NCBI RefSeq assembly: GCF_002803085.1
Contig: NZ_NNBJ01000012.1
Span: 206,425-270,424, forward strand
Direction: 5' to 3'
Source: Streptomyces sp. CB01201
Lineage (GTDB): Bacteria; Actinomycetota; Actinomycetes; Streptomycetales; Streptomycetaceae
DNA length: 64,000 nucleotides
Shown: positions 17,694 through 26,887 of the stretch, piece by piece
How positions within the stretch are numbered: the stretch's first letter is position 1
Layout: every line of letters starts with the position of its first letter
Position numbers and translations under genes: made by a program
Notes under the pieces: model-generated
Told to the model about the DNA's origin: nothing
Databases searched by the model: none
The model's input: the letters and a program-made list of their open reading frames with translations, nothing else

Positions 17694-19325
17694 ATGGACG
17701 CAGTGACCCAGGTCCCCGCCCCGGTCAACGAGCCGGTGCACGGCTACGCCCCTGGTTCCCCGGAGCGCGCCCGTCTGGAAGCCAAGCTCAAGGAACTGGC
17801 GGAGAACCCCGTCGACCTGCCGATGACCATCAACGGTGAGAAGCGGATGGGCGGCGGCGAGCGTTTCGACGTCGTGCAGCCGCACAACCACCGGGCCGTC
17901 ATCGGCACCTACGCCAACGCCACCGAGCAGGACGCCAAGGACGCGGTCGACGCCGCCCTCGCCGCCGCCCCGGCCTGGCGCGCGATGTCCTTCGACGACC
18001 GCGCCGCGATCATCCTGCGCGCCGCCGAGCTGCTCTCGGGCCCCTGGCGCGAGACGCTGGCCGCCTCGACCATGCTGGGCCAGTCGAAGACCGCCCAGCA
18101 GGCCGAGATCGACACGCCCTGCGAGCTCGTCGACTTCTGGCGCTTCAACGTCCACTACGCCCGCAACCTGCTCGCCGAGCAGCCCCCGGCGAACTCCCCG
18201 GGCGTGTGGAACCGCATGGACCACCGCCCGCTCGAAGGTTTCGTCTACGCGATCACGCCGTTCAACTTCACGGCCATCGCGGGCAACCTGCCGACCGCCC
18301 CGGCCCTGATGGGCAACGTCGTCGTGTGGAAGCCGTCCCCGACGCAGACCCACGCAGCCGTGCTGCTCATGCAGCTCCTGGAGGAGGCCGGTCTGCCCAA
18401 GGGCGTCATCAACCTCGTCACCGGTGACGGCCTGGCCGTCTCCGAGGTCGCCCTGAACCACCGCGACCTGGCCGGCATCCACTTCACCGGTTCGACCAAG
18501 ACCTTCCAGCACCTGTGGAAGACCGTCGGCACGAACATCGAGAAGTACCGCACCTACCCGCGTCTGGTCGGCGAGACCGGCGGCAAGGACTTCGTCGTCG
18601 CGCACCCCAGCGCCGACCGCGCCGTCCTGAAGACCGCGCTGACCCGCGGCTCCTTCGAGTACCAGGGCCAGAAGTGCTCCGCGTCCTCGCGCGCCTACGT
18701 CCCGGCGTCGATCTGGAACGACGGCTTCAAGGAGGAGTTCGCGGCCGAGGTCGACGGCATCTCCATGGGTGACGTCACCGACCTGTCGAACTTCATCGGC
18801 GCGGTCATCGACGAGCGCTCCTTCGCCAAGAACAAGGCCGCGATCGACCGCGCGAAGGCGGACGCCTCCTGCACGATCGTCGCGGGCGGCAGCTACGACG
18901 ACTCGGTGGGCTACTTCGTGCGCCCGACCGTCATCGAGTGCACCGACCCGGCGAACGAGGTCTTCACGACCGAGTACTTCGGCCCGATCCTGGCGGTCCA
19001 CGTCTACGACGACGCCAAGTACGACGAGATGCTGGAGCAGATGGAGTCGGCCTCCGACTACGCCCTGACCGGCGCCGTCATCTCCAACGACCGTGCCGCG
19101 GCCGCGTACACGATGGACAAGCTCCGCTACGCGGCGGGCAACTTCTACATCAACGACAAGTCGACCGGCGCCGTCGTCGGCCAGCAGCCCTTCGGCGGCG
19201 GCCGCGCGTCCGGCACCAACGACAAGGCGGGCGCCCCGCAGAACCTGATGCGCTGGACGCTGACCCGCGCCATCAAGGAGACGCTGGTCCCGCCGACCGA
19301 CTACGGCTACCCGCACATGGGCTGA
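17694..19325 (+). CDS. L-glutamate gamma-semialdehyde (P5C) dehydrogenase
   Basis: 543 residues. It oxidises glutamate semialdehyde to glutamate with NAD+. It has an aldehyde dehydrogenase fold: the nucleotide-binding VITPFNFTAIAGNLPTAP-like segment, HFTGSTKTFQHLWK, the catalytic region LVGETGGKDF and the nucleophile Cys in YQGQKCSASSRAY. An AAAGGAGT ribosome site precedes the ATG. With the upstream gene it completes proline to glutamate conversion as two separate proteins, not a PutA fusion. Confidence 0.95.
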   Translation: MDAVTQVPAPVNEPVHGYAPGSPERARLEAKLKELAENPVDLPMTINGEKRMGGGERFDVVQPHNHRAVIGTYANATEQDAKDAVDAALAAAPAWRAMSFDDRAAIILRAAELLSGPWRETLAASTMLGQSKTAQQAEIDTPCELVDFWRFNVHYARNLLAEQPPANSPGVWNRMDHRPLEGFVYAITPFNFTAIAGNLPTAPALMGNVVVWKPSPTQTHAAVLLMQLLEEAGLPKGVINLVTGDGLAVSEVALNHRDLAGIHFTGSTKTFQHLWKTVGTNIEKYRTYPRLVGETGGKDFVVAHPSADRAVLKTALTRGSFEYQGQKCSASSRAYVPASIWNDGFKEEFAAEVDGISMGDVTDLSNFIGAVIDERSFAKNKAAIDRAKADASCTIVAGGSYDDSVGYFVRPTVIECTDPANEVFTTEYFGPILAVHVYDDAKYDEMLEQMESASDYALTGAVISNDRAAAAYTMDKLRYAAGNFYINDKSTGAVVGQQPFGGGRASGTNDKAGAPQNLMRWTLTRAIKETLVPPTDYGYPHMG

Positions 19326-19346
19326 TGCCGTAGCCGCACCGAAACC

Positions 19347-19390
19347 CCGCCCCCGTCCTTGGTCCCCCAACCGAGGACGGGGGCGGTTTC
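19347..19390. terminator. Strong bidirectional terminator
   Basis: A 16-bp stem has arms at 19347-19362 and 19371-19386 with one T-G wobble and an 8-base loop, followed by TTTC on the plus strand and preceded by GAAA, so it reads as a terminator from both sides. It lies between the convergent P5C dehydrogenase and nitroreductase genes. Confidence 0.85.
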
Positions 19391-19422
19391 CCTGTCCGCC
19401 CGTCCGCGCGCGGGCCGCCCGC

Positions 19423-20127
19423 TCAGACCTCGACGAGCACCTGGTCGAGGGATTTGCGGACCAGATCGGGGACCTCGCAGTCGTCGGCCGGATAGCCGAC
19501 CGGGATGACGGCGAACGCCTTCTCGTTCGCGGGGCGATCGAGCACCTCGGACAGGAACCGCATCGGGCTCGGCGTGTGCACCAGGGCGGCCAGACCCGAC
19601 TGGTGCAGCGCGGAGAGCAGCAGTCCCACCGCGATGCCGACCGACTCGTCCACGTAGTAGTGCTTGTGCTTGGTGCCGTCCTCGGCCAGCCAGTAGCGCT
19701 GCTGGAAGACGACGAGCAGCGCCGGGGCATCCGTGAGGTGGGTCTTCACCGCGTCCGTGCCGATCGGCCGCAGCGCCGCCAGCCACTCCTCGCCGAGCCG
19801 CCCGTCGTAGGAGATCCGCTCCTCCTCCTCGGCCGCCGCGCGGATCCTGCGCCGCACCTCTGCGTCCTTGACCAGGACGAACGTCCACGGCTGCTGATGG
19901 GCGCCGGAGGGCGCGGTCGCGGCGCAGGCGACCGCGTCCCGGACGGCCTGCTCGGGCACCGGGTCGGGCGAGAAGCTGCGCACGGTACGGCGCTCGGCCA
20001 GGCGCTCGCGCAGTTCGGCGGCGCGCGCCAGGGTTTCGGCGCTCGCCATGCGGGCCGGACGGTAGGGGACGGGCCGGTAGGGCTCGCCGTGGACGGGGGT
20101 CCAGTGCTGCTCGGTGGGTGTGGGCAT
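19423..20127 (-). CDS. Nitroreductase-family FMN oxidoreductase
   Basis: 234 residues. The nitroreductase fold is marked by RRTVRSFSPDPVPEQAVRD, the FMN-contacting TAPSGAHQQPWTFVLV and a C-terminal GYPADD. It resembles the BluB/iodotyrosine deiodinase-like branch, but the function is unknown. The start is the ATG of MPTPTEQHW. CAGACT lies 12 bases before it and there is no Shine-Dalgarno sequence. Confidence 0.88.
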   Translation of the reverse strand: MPTPTEQHWTPVHGEPYRPVPYRPARMASAETLARAAELRERLAERRTVRSFSPDPVPEQAVRDAVACAATAPSGAHQQPWTFVLVKDAEVRRRIRAAAEEEERISYDGRLGEEWLAALRPIGTDAVKTHLTDAPALLVVFQQRYWLAEDGTKHKHYYVDESVGIAVGLLLSALHQSGLAALVHTPSPMRFLSEVLDRPANEKAFAVIPVGYPADDCEVPDLVRKSLDQVLVEV

Positions 20128-20349
20128 GGGGCGAGTCTGGCGGGTGGCTTGGTCCGGTCCAAGTCCCTTGGCGCACACGTGACGTGAAAGTCGGTGCAGG
20201 GTGGCGGGCAGGCGTGCGCAGGGGGCCCGCCGGGCGGACGGAAAGCGGCTCGCCCACCCCGTGCTGTGGGGTCCCTGTGCGGCCACTACGATGCAGCTCC
20301 CGCCCGGCTCACACGGCCGGGCGAGTCGTTCCTTTGGGGGGAACCTTCC

Positions 20350-21543
20350 ATGCGCACCAAGCTTCGCGCTGCCCTGGTGACGGCTGCCGCCGCCCTCGGT
20401 CTTGTCGCGACCTCCGTCGTCCCGGCCCAGGCCGCGACCGGCTTCGACCGCTGTCCGCAGGGCAAGTTCTGCGTCTTCGAGGGTGCCGAGGGGCAGGGCG
20501 CGATGGCGTCCTATTCGTCGCCGCAGCGCGACTTCGGCTCCTGGCGCTTCAAGGCGTCCTCGGTCATCAACCGCACCGGTTACGAAGACCTCTGCCTCTA
20601 CAGCCGGACCAACTTCCAGTACATCGACGCGGTCCACGACGTCGAGGTGTCCGCTTCGGGATCGTGGGGCATCGACCTGTCCCTGTTCGCGGACAAGAAC
20701 AGCCACATGGACAACAACCTCGGTTCCGCCCGCTGGGCCCACACCTGGCGGGAGTGCCAGGGAGGCACCGAGAACCTCGACTGGTCGACACCGCGGGGAC
20801 CGGGCCCGGCCCAGGCCTTCGGGGACCTCAACCGCGACGGGGCACCGGATCTGCTCCAGCGCAGCTACGCGGGACGGCTGTGGTTCCTGCACGACGGCGG
20901 CGGCCTTCTGATCGGCGGCGGCTGGAACTCCATGACCGCGCTGACCCGGCACGGGGACCTCACCGGCGACGGCAACGAGGACCTGCTGGCCCGGGACACC
21001 GCCGGGAACCTCTACATGTACCCGGGCAACGGCAAGGGCTGGTTCGGTACCCGGCTGCTCATCGGCGGCGGCTGGAACACCATGAGCGCGATCCAGGCCG
21101 CGGGCGACCTCAACGGCGACGGCAAGGGCGACCTGCTGGCCCGTGACACCGCGGGGCAGCTCTGGATGTACCCGGGCAACGGCAAGGGCTGGTTCGGCAA
21201 GCGTCTGCTCATCGGCGGCGGCTGGAACGTCATGAAGTCCTTCGCCGGGGCGGGCGACCTGAACGGCGACGGCAGGAACGACCTCGTGGTCAGCGACAAC
21301 ACGGGCAAGCTGTGGCTCTACCCCGGCAACGGCCGCGGCTGGTTCGGCACCCGCGTCATGATCGGCAGCGGTGGCTGGGGCGCCTACGACTCCTTGCTGG
21401 GGATCGGCGACTACGACGGGGACGGGCGTCCCGACCTGCTCGGCACCGGCACCGTCGTCAGCCTCTACCGCGGCCTGCCGGGCGGCCGCCTCGCGGCGGC
21501 CGAGCCCCTGCAGTACCCGGATGCGAGCGACCGGCTGTTCTGA
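20350..21543 (+). CDS. Secreted protein: peptidase-inhibitor I36-like domain plus FG-GAP repeats
   Basis: 397 residues. A Sec signal peptide ends near AQA-28. Residues 31-140 resemble the family I36 inhibitor fold (SMPI type) with Cys35, Cys41, Cys82 and Cys136 (CPQGKFCVFEGAEGQG). Residues 158-364 hold five calcium-type GDLNGDG-DLL blades of FG-GAP/VCBS type; the three central ones (202, 252, 302) are exactly 50 residues apart and highly alike, including PGNGKGWFG. An extracellular binding role is likely; the partner is unknown. ATG 20350 follows a GGGGGGAA-like site. Confidence 0.85.
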   Translation: MRTKLRAALVTAAAALGLVATSVVPAQAATGFDRCPQGKFCVFEGAEGQGAMASYSSPQRDFGSWRFKASSVINRTGYEDLCLYSRTNFQYIDAVHDVEVSASGSWGIDLSLFADKNSHMDNNLGSARWAHTWRECQGGTENLDWSTPRGPGPAQAFGDLNRDGAPDLLQRSYAGRLWFLHDGGGLLIGGGWNSMTALTRHGDLTGDGNEDLLARDTAGNLYMYPGNGKGWFGTRLLIGGGWNTMSAIQAAGDLNGDGKGDLLARDTAGQLWMYPGNGKGWFGKRLLIGGGWNVMKSFAGAGDLNGDGRNDLVVSDNTGKLWLYPGNGRGWFGTRVMIGSGGWGAYDSLLGIGDYDGDGRPDLLGTGTVVSLYRGLPGGRLAAAEPLQYPDASDRLF

Positions 21544-21554
21544 GCCGCCCCCCG

Positions 21555-21576
21555 AGGGGCGCGGGGAGCCGCGCGA
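21555..21576. repeat. Single copy of dispersed GGGGCGCGGGGA repeat
   Basis: The bases after the I36/FG-GAP gene (GGGGCGCGGGGA followed by gCcGCGCGAc) match the core of the tandem units at 48087-48480. It is one solitary copy of a widespread Streptomyces intergenic repeat. Confidence 0.55.
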
Positions 21577-21642
21577 CCGCCCAGCGCGGTCCGCGGACCG
21601 TTCCCGCGCCCCGAACGGCCGGTCCCTGGAATGATCCGGGTC

Positions 21643-22176
21643 ATGGACGTGACACAACGCACCGCGCACACCGCGGACTTGACCCCCGCCGAGCTCCACG
21701 TCATCCGCGCCCTGCTCGACACCACCTTCGACGGCGGCTTCAGCGACGACGACTGGGACCACACCCTCGGCGGTGTGCACGCCCTCGTCCACCAGGGAGG
21801 CGACCTCGTGGCCCACGGCAGCGTGGTGCAGCGCCGGGTGCTGCACGCCGGGCGGTCGTACCGCGTCGGATACGTGGAGGGCGTCGCCGTCCGCGCGGAC
21901 CAGCGGCGGCGCGGGCTCGGCGGGCTCGTCATGGCGCCCCTGGAGCGGGTCATCGAGGGCGCCTACGCCTTCGGCGCGCTGTCGGCCAGCGAGCAGGGCG
22001 CCCCGCTGTACCGGGCCCGGGGCTGGCGGGCGTGGGGCGGACGCATCGAGGCGCTGGCGCCGGACGGGGTGGTGCCGCTCCCCGAGGAGGAGGGCACCAC
22101 CTATGTCCTGGGGCCGCAAGTCCCCTCCGCCGCAAGCCCGTTGACCTTCGACTGGCGGGACGGGGACGTGCTCTAG
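21643..22176 (+). CDS. GNAT acetyltransferase of the aminoglycoside 2'-N-acetyltransferase AAC(2')-I type
   Basis: 177 residues. From memory the protein aligns along its full length with mycobacterial AAC(2')-Ic. Shared elements are HTADL near the start, DWDHTLGGVHALV, a VVQRRVLHAG strand, the acetyl-CoA motif region GYVEGVAVRADQRRRGLG, GALSASEQGAPLY-RGW and a C-terminal DWRDGDV. The family transfers acetyl groups to the 2'-amine of aminoglycosides; the chromosomal role in mycobacteria is uncertain. ATG 21643 or 21631 could start it. It is monocistronic and converges on the phospholipase gene. Confidence 0.85.
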   Translation: MDVTQRTAHTADLTPAELHVIRALLDTTFDGGFSDDDWDHTLGGVHALVHQGGDLVAHGSVVQRRVLHAGRSYRVGYVEGVAVRADQRRRGLGGLVMAPLERVIEGAYAFGALSASEQGAPLYRARGWRAWGGRIEALAPDGVVPLPEEEGTTYVLGPQVPSAASPLTFDWRDGDVL

Positions 22177-22198
22177 CACCCCCGTGGGCCGGTCCCGG

Positions 22199-24244
22199 TC
22201 AGCCGCTGACCGAGACCGCGCCCGTCTCCAGGTGGCCGGTGTACCGCCGCGACCACGTGCTGTCCGAGTCCGCCGTGACCGTGAAGTCGTACCAGCCGTC
22301 CTGGTACGCCACCGCGTTGAAGAAGTCCTCGGTCGAGCCGCCCGCAGGGACCGTGTACGTCCAGGTGCCGGTGCGGTACTGGTTCGAGGTGATGGTGAAC
22401 TTCACCGCCGCCGCCGAGGAGTTGGTCATCCTGAACCAGATCGCCAGCTTCCCCGTGCCGGGCTCCACCGCGTAGCGCGCGGCCACCTCGACGGACTTGC
22501 CCGCCTTCGTGGCGTCACCGGCGAACCGGCGCAGGAAGCGGTTGGGGCCCACCATGGTGAAGTCGTACTTGCCCGCGCCCGCACCGGTGCCGATCTGGAA
22601 GGAGTCCGCGGCCGTGCCGCCCGGGTCGACCGTGTACTGCCAGGGGGTGGTGTCGCGGTAGGCATTGGGGTGAATGGACAGGTGCGCGGCGCTGGTGGCG
22701 GGGGCGCCCTGGTTGGCCATCCCGAACCAGGCCACGATCTGCCCGGCGGCCTTGAACTCGAACCGGTCGAGGTTGCCGTTGGGCTGGTACGGCAGCGCTC
22801 GGGCCGGCCGGGTGCCGGACTCCTGCGCGGGCAGCGCGTTGTTCTGCGGCGCCGGGTTGGGCAGCGGGCCGCAGGTGCCGATGCCGATCACCTTGGTGCC
22901 GGGCAGCCCGGACGGCATGCCGTACACCGGCGAGGCGAAGTCGAAGAGCCCCGTCAGATCGCCGGTGACCTTGCGGCGCCAGGCGCTGATGTTGGGACAG
23001 TTCGCCGGGGTGCCGAGCGCGGCCGTCCACTTCTCCATGAAGCGCAGTACCGAGGTGTGGTCGAAGACCTCCGAGGAGACCCAACCCCCGCGCGTCCAGG
23101 GCGACATGACGAGCATCGGCACCCGGAAGCCGAGCCCGTACGGGATGCCGCCCAGGAACTCGCCCGCGGTTCCGGCCGGCGGCGAGGGCGGCGGGACGTG
23201 GTCGAAGAAGCCGTCGTTCTCGTCGTAGTTGAGGAACAGGACGGTCGAGTCGAAGACCTCGGGGGAGGCGGCCAGGGCGCGGTAGACCAGGTCGACGAAG
23301 TGCGCGCCGTCGCCGGGCGGGGCGTAGGGGTGCTCGGAGAAGGCCTGGTTGGCGACCACCCAGGACACCTGGGGGAGTGTCCCGTTCAGCGCGTCGGCCC
23401 GGATCGCTGCCGCGATGTCGTCGGGGGTGGAGCCGGTGGTGGCCGGGACGGAGCCCATGCCGCGGTCGTGCAGGGGGTCGCCCGCCTTGGCGCCGGTGAA
23501 CTGCGTGAAGTACGCGAGCCCGTTGTCGCCGTAGTTGTCGTTCGCGTTCTGGTAGACCTTCCAGCTCACCCCGGCGCGTTGGAGTGCCTCCGCGTACGTC
23601 TCCCAGGTCAGGCCCGACTCGTCGCCGCCGTCATTGCTGGTGGCGTCCACCTTGCCGCTCCACAGGAAGGTGCGGTTGGGGCCGGTGGCGCTGAGCGTGG
23701 AGCTGAAGTAGGCGTCGCAGATGGTGTAGTTGTCGGCGAGCGCGTAGTGGAAGGGGATGTCGCCGCGGTCGAGGTAGCCGAGCGAGCGGACGTTGCCCAC
23801 GCCGGCGACCCAGTTGTCCATCCGGCCCTTGTTCCACGCCGAGTGCTGCGAGGTCCAGCTGTGCGGCAGGTCGCCGTTGCACTGGGCGAGGGTCTCGCCG
23901 TCGGCGCCGCCCGCCGCCGGGGTGGAGCTGAGCTTCCACGGATACTGGCGGCCGAGGCCGTTGGGCTGGTTGAAGACGGGCCGGCCGCCCGAGAGCAGGA
24001 TGCCGCTCTTGTCGCCGAAGCCCCGGACGCCCTTGAGGCGGCCGAAGTAGTGGTCGAAGCTGCGGTTCTCCTGCATGAGGATCACCACGTGCTTGACGTC
24101 CTTGATGGTGCCGGTCGCCGAAGCGGCCGCCGTGCTCGTGACCACCGCACCGGCGGCCTGCGCCGCCGTCCCCGCCGGCAGCACCGCGCCGGCCGCCATG
24201 CCCGCACCGAGGGCCACGAACCCTCTACGACTGATCGGAGTCAT
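22199..24244 (-). CDS. Tat-exported phospholipase C / acid phosphatase family phosphoesterase
   Basis: 681 residues. A twin-arginine signal (SRRGFVALGAG) ends near AAQAA. The catalytic domain has the metal/Thr-site motif VVILMQENRSFDHYFG, the NYTICDAYFSS segment and DENDGFFDHVPPPSPP. Two C-terminal beta domains of the PLC C-terminal type follow, ending in a YTVPAGGS-DFF stretch. The family cleaves phosphatidylcholine or related phosphodiesters outside the cell to release phosphate. The ATG of MTPISRRG is chosen because it opens the signal peptide and follows AGAGGCGGG. A PHO box lies upstream. Confidence 0.92.
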   Translation of the reverse strand: MTPISRRGFVALGAGMAAGAVLPAGTAAQAAGAVVTSTAAASATGTIKDVKHVVILMQENRSFDHYFGRLKGVRGFGDKSGILLSGGRPVFNQPNGLGRQYPWKLSSTPAAGGADGETLAQCNGDLPHSWTSQHSAWNKGRMDNWVAGVGNVRSLGYLDRGDIPFHYALADNYTICDAYFSSTLSATGPNRTFLWSGKVDATSNDGGDESGLTWETYAEALQRAGVSWKVYQNANDNYGDNGLAYFTQFTGAKAGDPLHDRGMGSVPATTGSTPDDIAAAIRADALNGTLPQVSWVVANQAFSEHPYAPPGDGAHFVDLVYRALAASPEVFDSTVLFLNYDENDGFFDHVPPPSPPAGTAGEFLGGIPYGLGFRVPMLVMSPWTRGGWVSSEVFDHTSVLRFMEKWTAALGTPANCPNISAWRRKVTGDLTGLFDFASPVYGMPSGLPGTKVIGIGTCGPLPNPAPQNNALPAQESGTRPARALPYQPNGNLDRFEFKAAGQIVAWFGMANQGAPATSAAHLSIHPNAYRDTTPWQYTVDPGGTAADSFQIGTGAGAGKYDFTMVGPNRFLRRFAGDATKAGKSVEVAARYAVEPGTGKLAIWFRMTNSSAAAVKFTITSNQYRTGTWTYTVPAGGSTEDFFNAVAYQDGWYDFTVTADSDSTWSRRYTGHLETGAVSVSG

Positions 24245-24336
24245 CCGCCCGCCTCTTCGTCGCATGTGCCCCTGCGGCACATCGAGCGCAAGAGTGACGC
24301 CGCCCAATGGTCTGAAGCTAGACCTCTACAGGGATG

Positions 24337-24358
24337 GATTTGTGAACAGTCGGTCAAC
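24337..24358 (-). promoter_or_regulatory. PHO box (PhoP site) before phospholipase C
   Basis: Read on the minus strand there are two adjacent 11-base repeats, GTTGACCGACT and GTTCACAAATC. They fit the Streptomyces PHO-box unit (GTTCACC plus 4 bases, repeated). Twelve bases after the second core comes TAGAGG, a plausible -10, so the box overlaps the -35. Activation by PhoP at low phosphate is inferred. The rest of the intergenic region (24245-24411) shows nothing else. Confidence 0.72.
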
Positions 24359-24411
24359 GCCAGGGTTTCTTAAGGTTCGATGAGAACCTTCGGCCCTATC
24401 GCGCCATCGAC

Positions 24412-25362
24412 TCAGCGTGGCGGCGGGCCGCCCTGGGACGCCGGTCCGGGCTCGGCGTCCGGCGGCCCGAGCTCGGCGACGATCTCCGCGAGCGCACCGC
24501 GCAGCCAGCGGTGGGCCGGGTCGGCGTCCACCCGGAGGTGCCAGGCCTGGCGGTAGGGGCTGGCCGGCAGGTCGAGCGGGATGTCCAGGACCGCGAGCGG
24601 CATCGCCCGGGCCGCCTCGACCGCGAACTCGCGCGGCACCAGCGCGAGCGCGTCCGAGCGCAGGGCCAGGAAGCAGGCCGCGGTGTACGTCGGCGCGGTC
24701 GCCAACACGTCGCGTTCCAGGCCGAGTTCGGCGAGCTTCTCGTCGACGACGCTGCGCACCCGGCCGCGCCGCGTGACCGTGATGTGGGGGAGCGCGGCGA
24801 ACCGCTCGGGGGTCAGCCGCTCGGTGGCGTACGGTCCGTCGGCGCGGGCGATCGCCGCATAGCCGTAGGCCCCGAGCGACTCGCTGCGGATGTCGTGCGG
24901 CAGCTCGCCCATCTGCCCCACGTCGAGGTCGATGCGGTCGCGCAGGTCCGCCGGGTCCTCGTCGCCCTCGGGCAGCATGCGCAGCCGTACGCCGGGGGCC
25001 TCGCGCAGCACCCGCCCGGTCAGCGCCGAGCCGAAGATGATGGCCACGGAGTCATTGACCCGGATCCTGAACTCCCTGCGCAGCGTGGCCAGTTCGAGCT
25101 CCGGCGGCGGGCGGAGCGCGGCGAGTGCGGAGGCGAGCGCCGCCTCCACGCGCGGCTGGAGTTCCCGGGCGCGCGGCGTCAGGGCCAGGCCACGTCCGCA
25201 GGGAACGAGCAGCTCGTCGCCCACCACCCGGCGCAGCCGGCCGAGCGTCCGGCTCATCGCGGACGGGGAGATCCGCATCTCGGCGGCGGCCCCGGCCACG
25301 CTCCCGGCCCGAAGGAGCGCGTCGAGCGCGGGCAGCAGATTCATGTCGGGGAGCTGTTGCAT
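24412..25362 (-). CDS. LysR-family transcriptional regulator
   Basis: 316 residues. The N-terminal winged HTH has LLPALDALLRAGSVAGAAAE, then ISPSAMSRTLGRLRRVVGDELL. The C-terminal periplasmic-binding-like effector domain resembles the NodD/NahR branch. It is divergent from an MFS pump over 61 bases, the classic layout for a LysR regulator controlling its neighbour. The start is the ATG of MQQLPDMNLL. Confidence 0.9.
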   Translation of the reverse strand: MQQLPDMNLLPALDALLRAGSVAGAAAEMRISPSAMSRTLGRLRRVVGDELLVPCGRGLALTPRARELQPRVEAALASALAALRPPPELELATLRREFRIRVNDSVAIIFGSALTGRVLREAPGVRLRMLPEGDEDPADLRDRIDLDVGQMGELPHDIRSESLGAYGYAAIARADGPYATERLTPERFAALPHITVTRRGRVRSVVDEKLAELGLERDVLATAPTYTAACFLALRSDALALVPREFAVEAARAMPLAVLDIPLDLPASPYRQAWHLRVDADPAHRWLRGALAEIVAELGPPDAEPGPASQGGPPPR

Positions 25363-25393
25363 GGCACCAGTATGCTGCGCCGCGCGCACTTCT

Positions 25394-25407
25394 CGGTTAA
25401 CCAACCG
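25394..25407. promoter_or_regulatory. Inverted repeat in the LysR/MFS intergenic region
   Basis: CGGTT (25394-25398) and AACCG (25403-25407) flank AACC; GGTTAACC (25395-25402) is itself palindromic. An outer pair TGCTGC (25373-25378) and GCAGCA (25418-25423) encloses it. It lies between two divergent genes, so it is a candidate LysR operator. Confidence 0.4.
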
Positions 25408-25423
25408 GACCTTGTGTGCAGCA

Positions 25424-26887
25424 ATGGTGACGGCCACGCTGAATCCCATGCTCGACACCCGACAGCGCGCCACCGCCCTGCTCGTCGCCGGCTGCTTCTT
25501 CATGGAGATGCTCGACGGCACCATCGTGGCCACCGCCGCCCCGCAGATGGCGGCCTCCCTCGACACCACCCCTTCCTCCGTGGGCCTGGTGATCACCGTC
25601 TATCTGCTGACCCTCGCCGTGCTCATACCGCTCAGCGGCTGGCTCACCGCGCGCTTCGGCGCCCGGCGGATCTTCCTCACCGCCATCGTCCTGTTCACCC
25701 TCGCCTCGGCGGCCTGCGCCGCGAGCGACAGCCTCGGCCTGCTCGTCGCGATGCGCGTCCTCCAGGGCGCGGGCGGCGCGATGATGGTCCCGGTCGGCCG
25801 GCTGCTCGTGCTCGCCGGGGCCGCCAGGACCGATCTGCCGAAGATCATGGCGTACATCGTGTGGCCGGGGCTCATGGCGCCCGTGGTCGCCCCGCTGCTC
25901 GGCGGAGTGCTCACCACGTACGCGAGCTGGCACTGGATGTTCCTGGTGAACCTCCCGCTGGGCGCGATCGCCTTCCTCGTCGCCCGGCGCCTGGTGGCGG
26001 CCGGGCCCACCGCCACCCCGCCGCCGCTCGACCTACCCGGCGTACTGCTCACCTGCACCGGCCTCGGCGCCCTCACCTGGGCCGCCCACCTGGTCGCCGA
26101 GACCGACAGCGGCCGGGGGACCGTGGCCGCCGTCGCCGCGCTCGCCGTGCTCGCGCTCGGCGCGGCCGGACGCCATCTGCTGCGCACCGCGCACCCGTTG
26201 GTGAACCTGCGCACCCTGGACGTGGCCTCGTTCCGGGCCAGTGTGACCGGCGGCTCGCTCTTCTGGATCGTGGTCGGCTCGATGCCGTTCCTGCTGCCCC
26301 TGCTGTTCCAGGAGGTCTTCGGCTGGAGCGCGGTGAAGTCCGGTGCGGTCGTGCTCTTCGTCTTCGTCGGCAACATCGGGATCAAGCCCGCGACCACCGC
26401 ACTGCTCAACCGCTTCGGGTTCCGCCCGCTGCTGCTCGTCTCCACGCTCGGCCTCGCCGTCACGGTCGCCGGCTGCGCCCTGCTCACGGCGGCGACACCC
26501 CTCGCGGTGACCGCCGCCCTCGTCCTGCTCGGCGGCGCGGCGCGTTCACTCGGTCTGACCTGCTACTCGACCATCGCGTTCAGCGAGGTGCCGGCCGAGC
26601 GGCTGCGCGACGCCAACGCGCTGTCCGCGACCGCCAACCAGCTCGGGGCCGGCCTCGGGGTGGCCGTCGCCACGGTCGCGCTGCGCCTGGGCGGCGCCGT
26701 CACCACCACCCAGTCCGGCTCCTACGCGGTGGCGTTCTGCCTGCTCGGCGCGGTCTGCCTGGCCGCTACGGCCGGGGCCCTGCGGCTGCGCGGGGACGCC
26801 GGGGACGCGGTGCGCGGCGGGCCCGCGCGGACCGCTGCCAGGGCCTCGGCGGGGGTGGTCGTCTCAGATAGTAGGAAGTCCGAGTAA
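25424..26887 (+). CDS. MFS drug/metabolite exporter, DHA2 type
   Basis: 487 residues with about 14 hydrophobic segments. DHA2 signatures are the first-helix FFMEMLDGTIVATAAPQM, PLSGWLTARFGARR after helix 2, and RVLQGAGGAMMVPVGR (motif C region). Family members export drugs or metabolites by proton antiport. The start is ATG 25424, with ATG 25448 in frame as an alternative. The divergent LysR gene probably controls it. Confidence 0.9.
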   Translation: MVTATLNPMLDTRQRATALLVAGCFFMEMLDGTIVATAAPQMAASLDTTPSSVGLVITVYLLTLAVLIPLSGWLTARFGARRIFLTAIVLFTLASAACAASDSLGLLVAMRVLQGAGGAMMVPVGRLLVLAGAARTDLPKIMAYIVWPGLMAPVVAPLLGGVLTTYASWHWMFLVNLPLGAIAFLVARRLVAAGPTATPPPLDLPGVLLTCTGLGALTWAAHLVAETDSGRGTVAAVAALAVLALGAAGRHLLRTAHPLVNLRTLDVASFRASVTGGSLFWIVVGSMPFLLPLLFQEVFGWSAVKSGAVVLFVFVGNIGIKPATTALLNRFGFRPLLLVSTLGLAVTVAGCALLTAATPLAVTAALVLLGGAARSLGLTCYSTIAFSEVPAERLRDANALSATANQLGAGLGVAVATVALRLGGAVTTTQSGSYAVAFCLLGAVCLAATAGALRLRGDAGDAVRGGPARTAARASAGVVVSDSRKSE

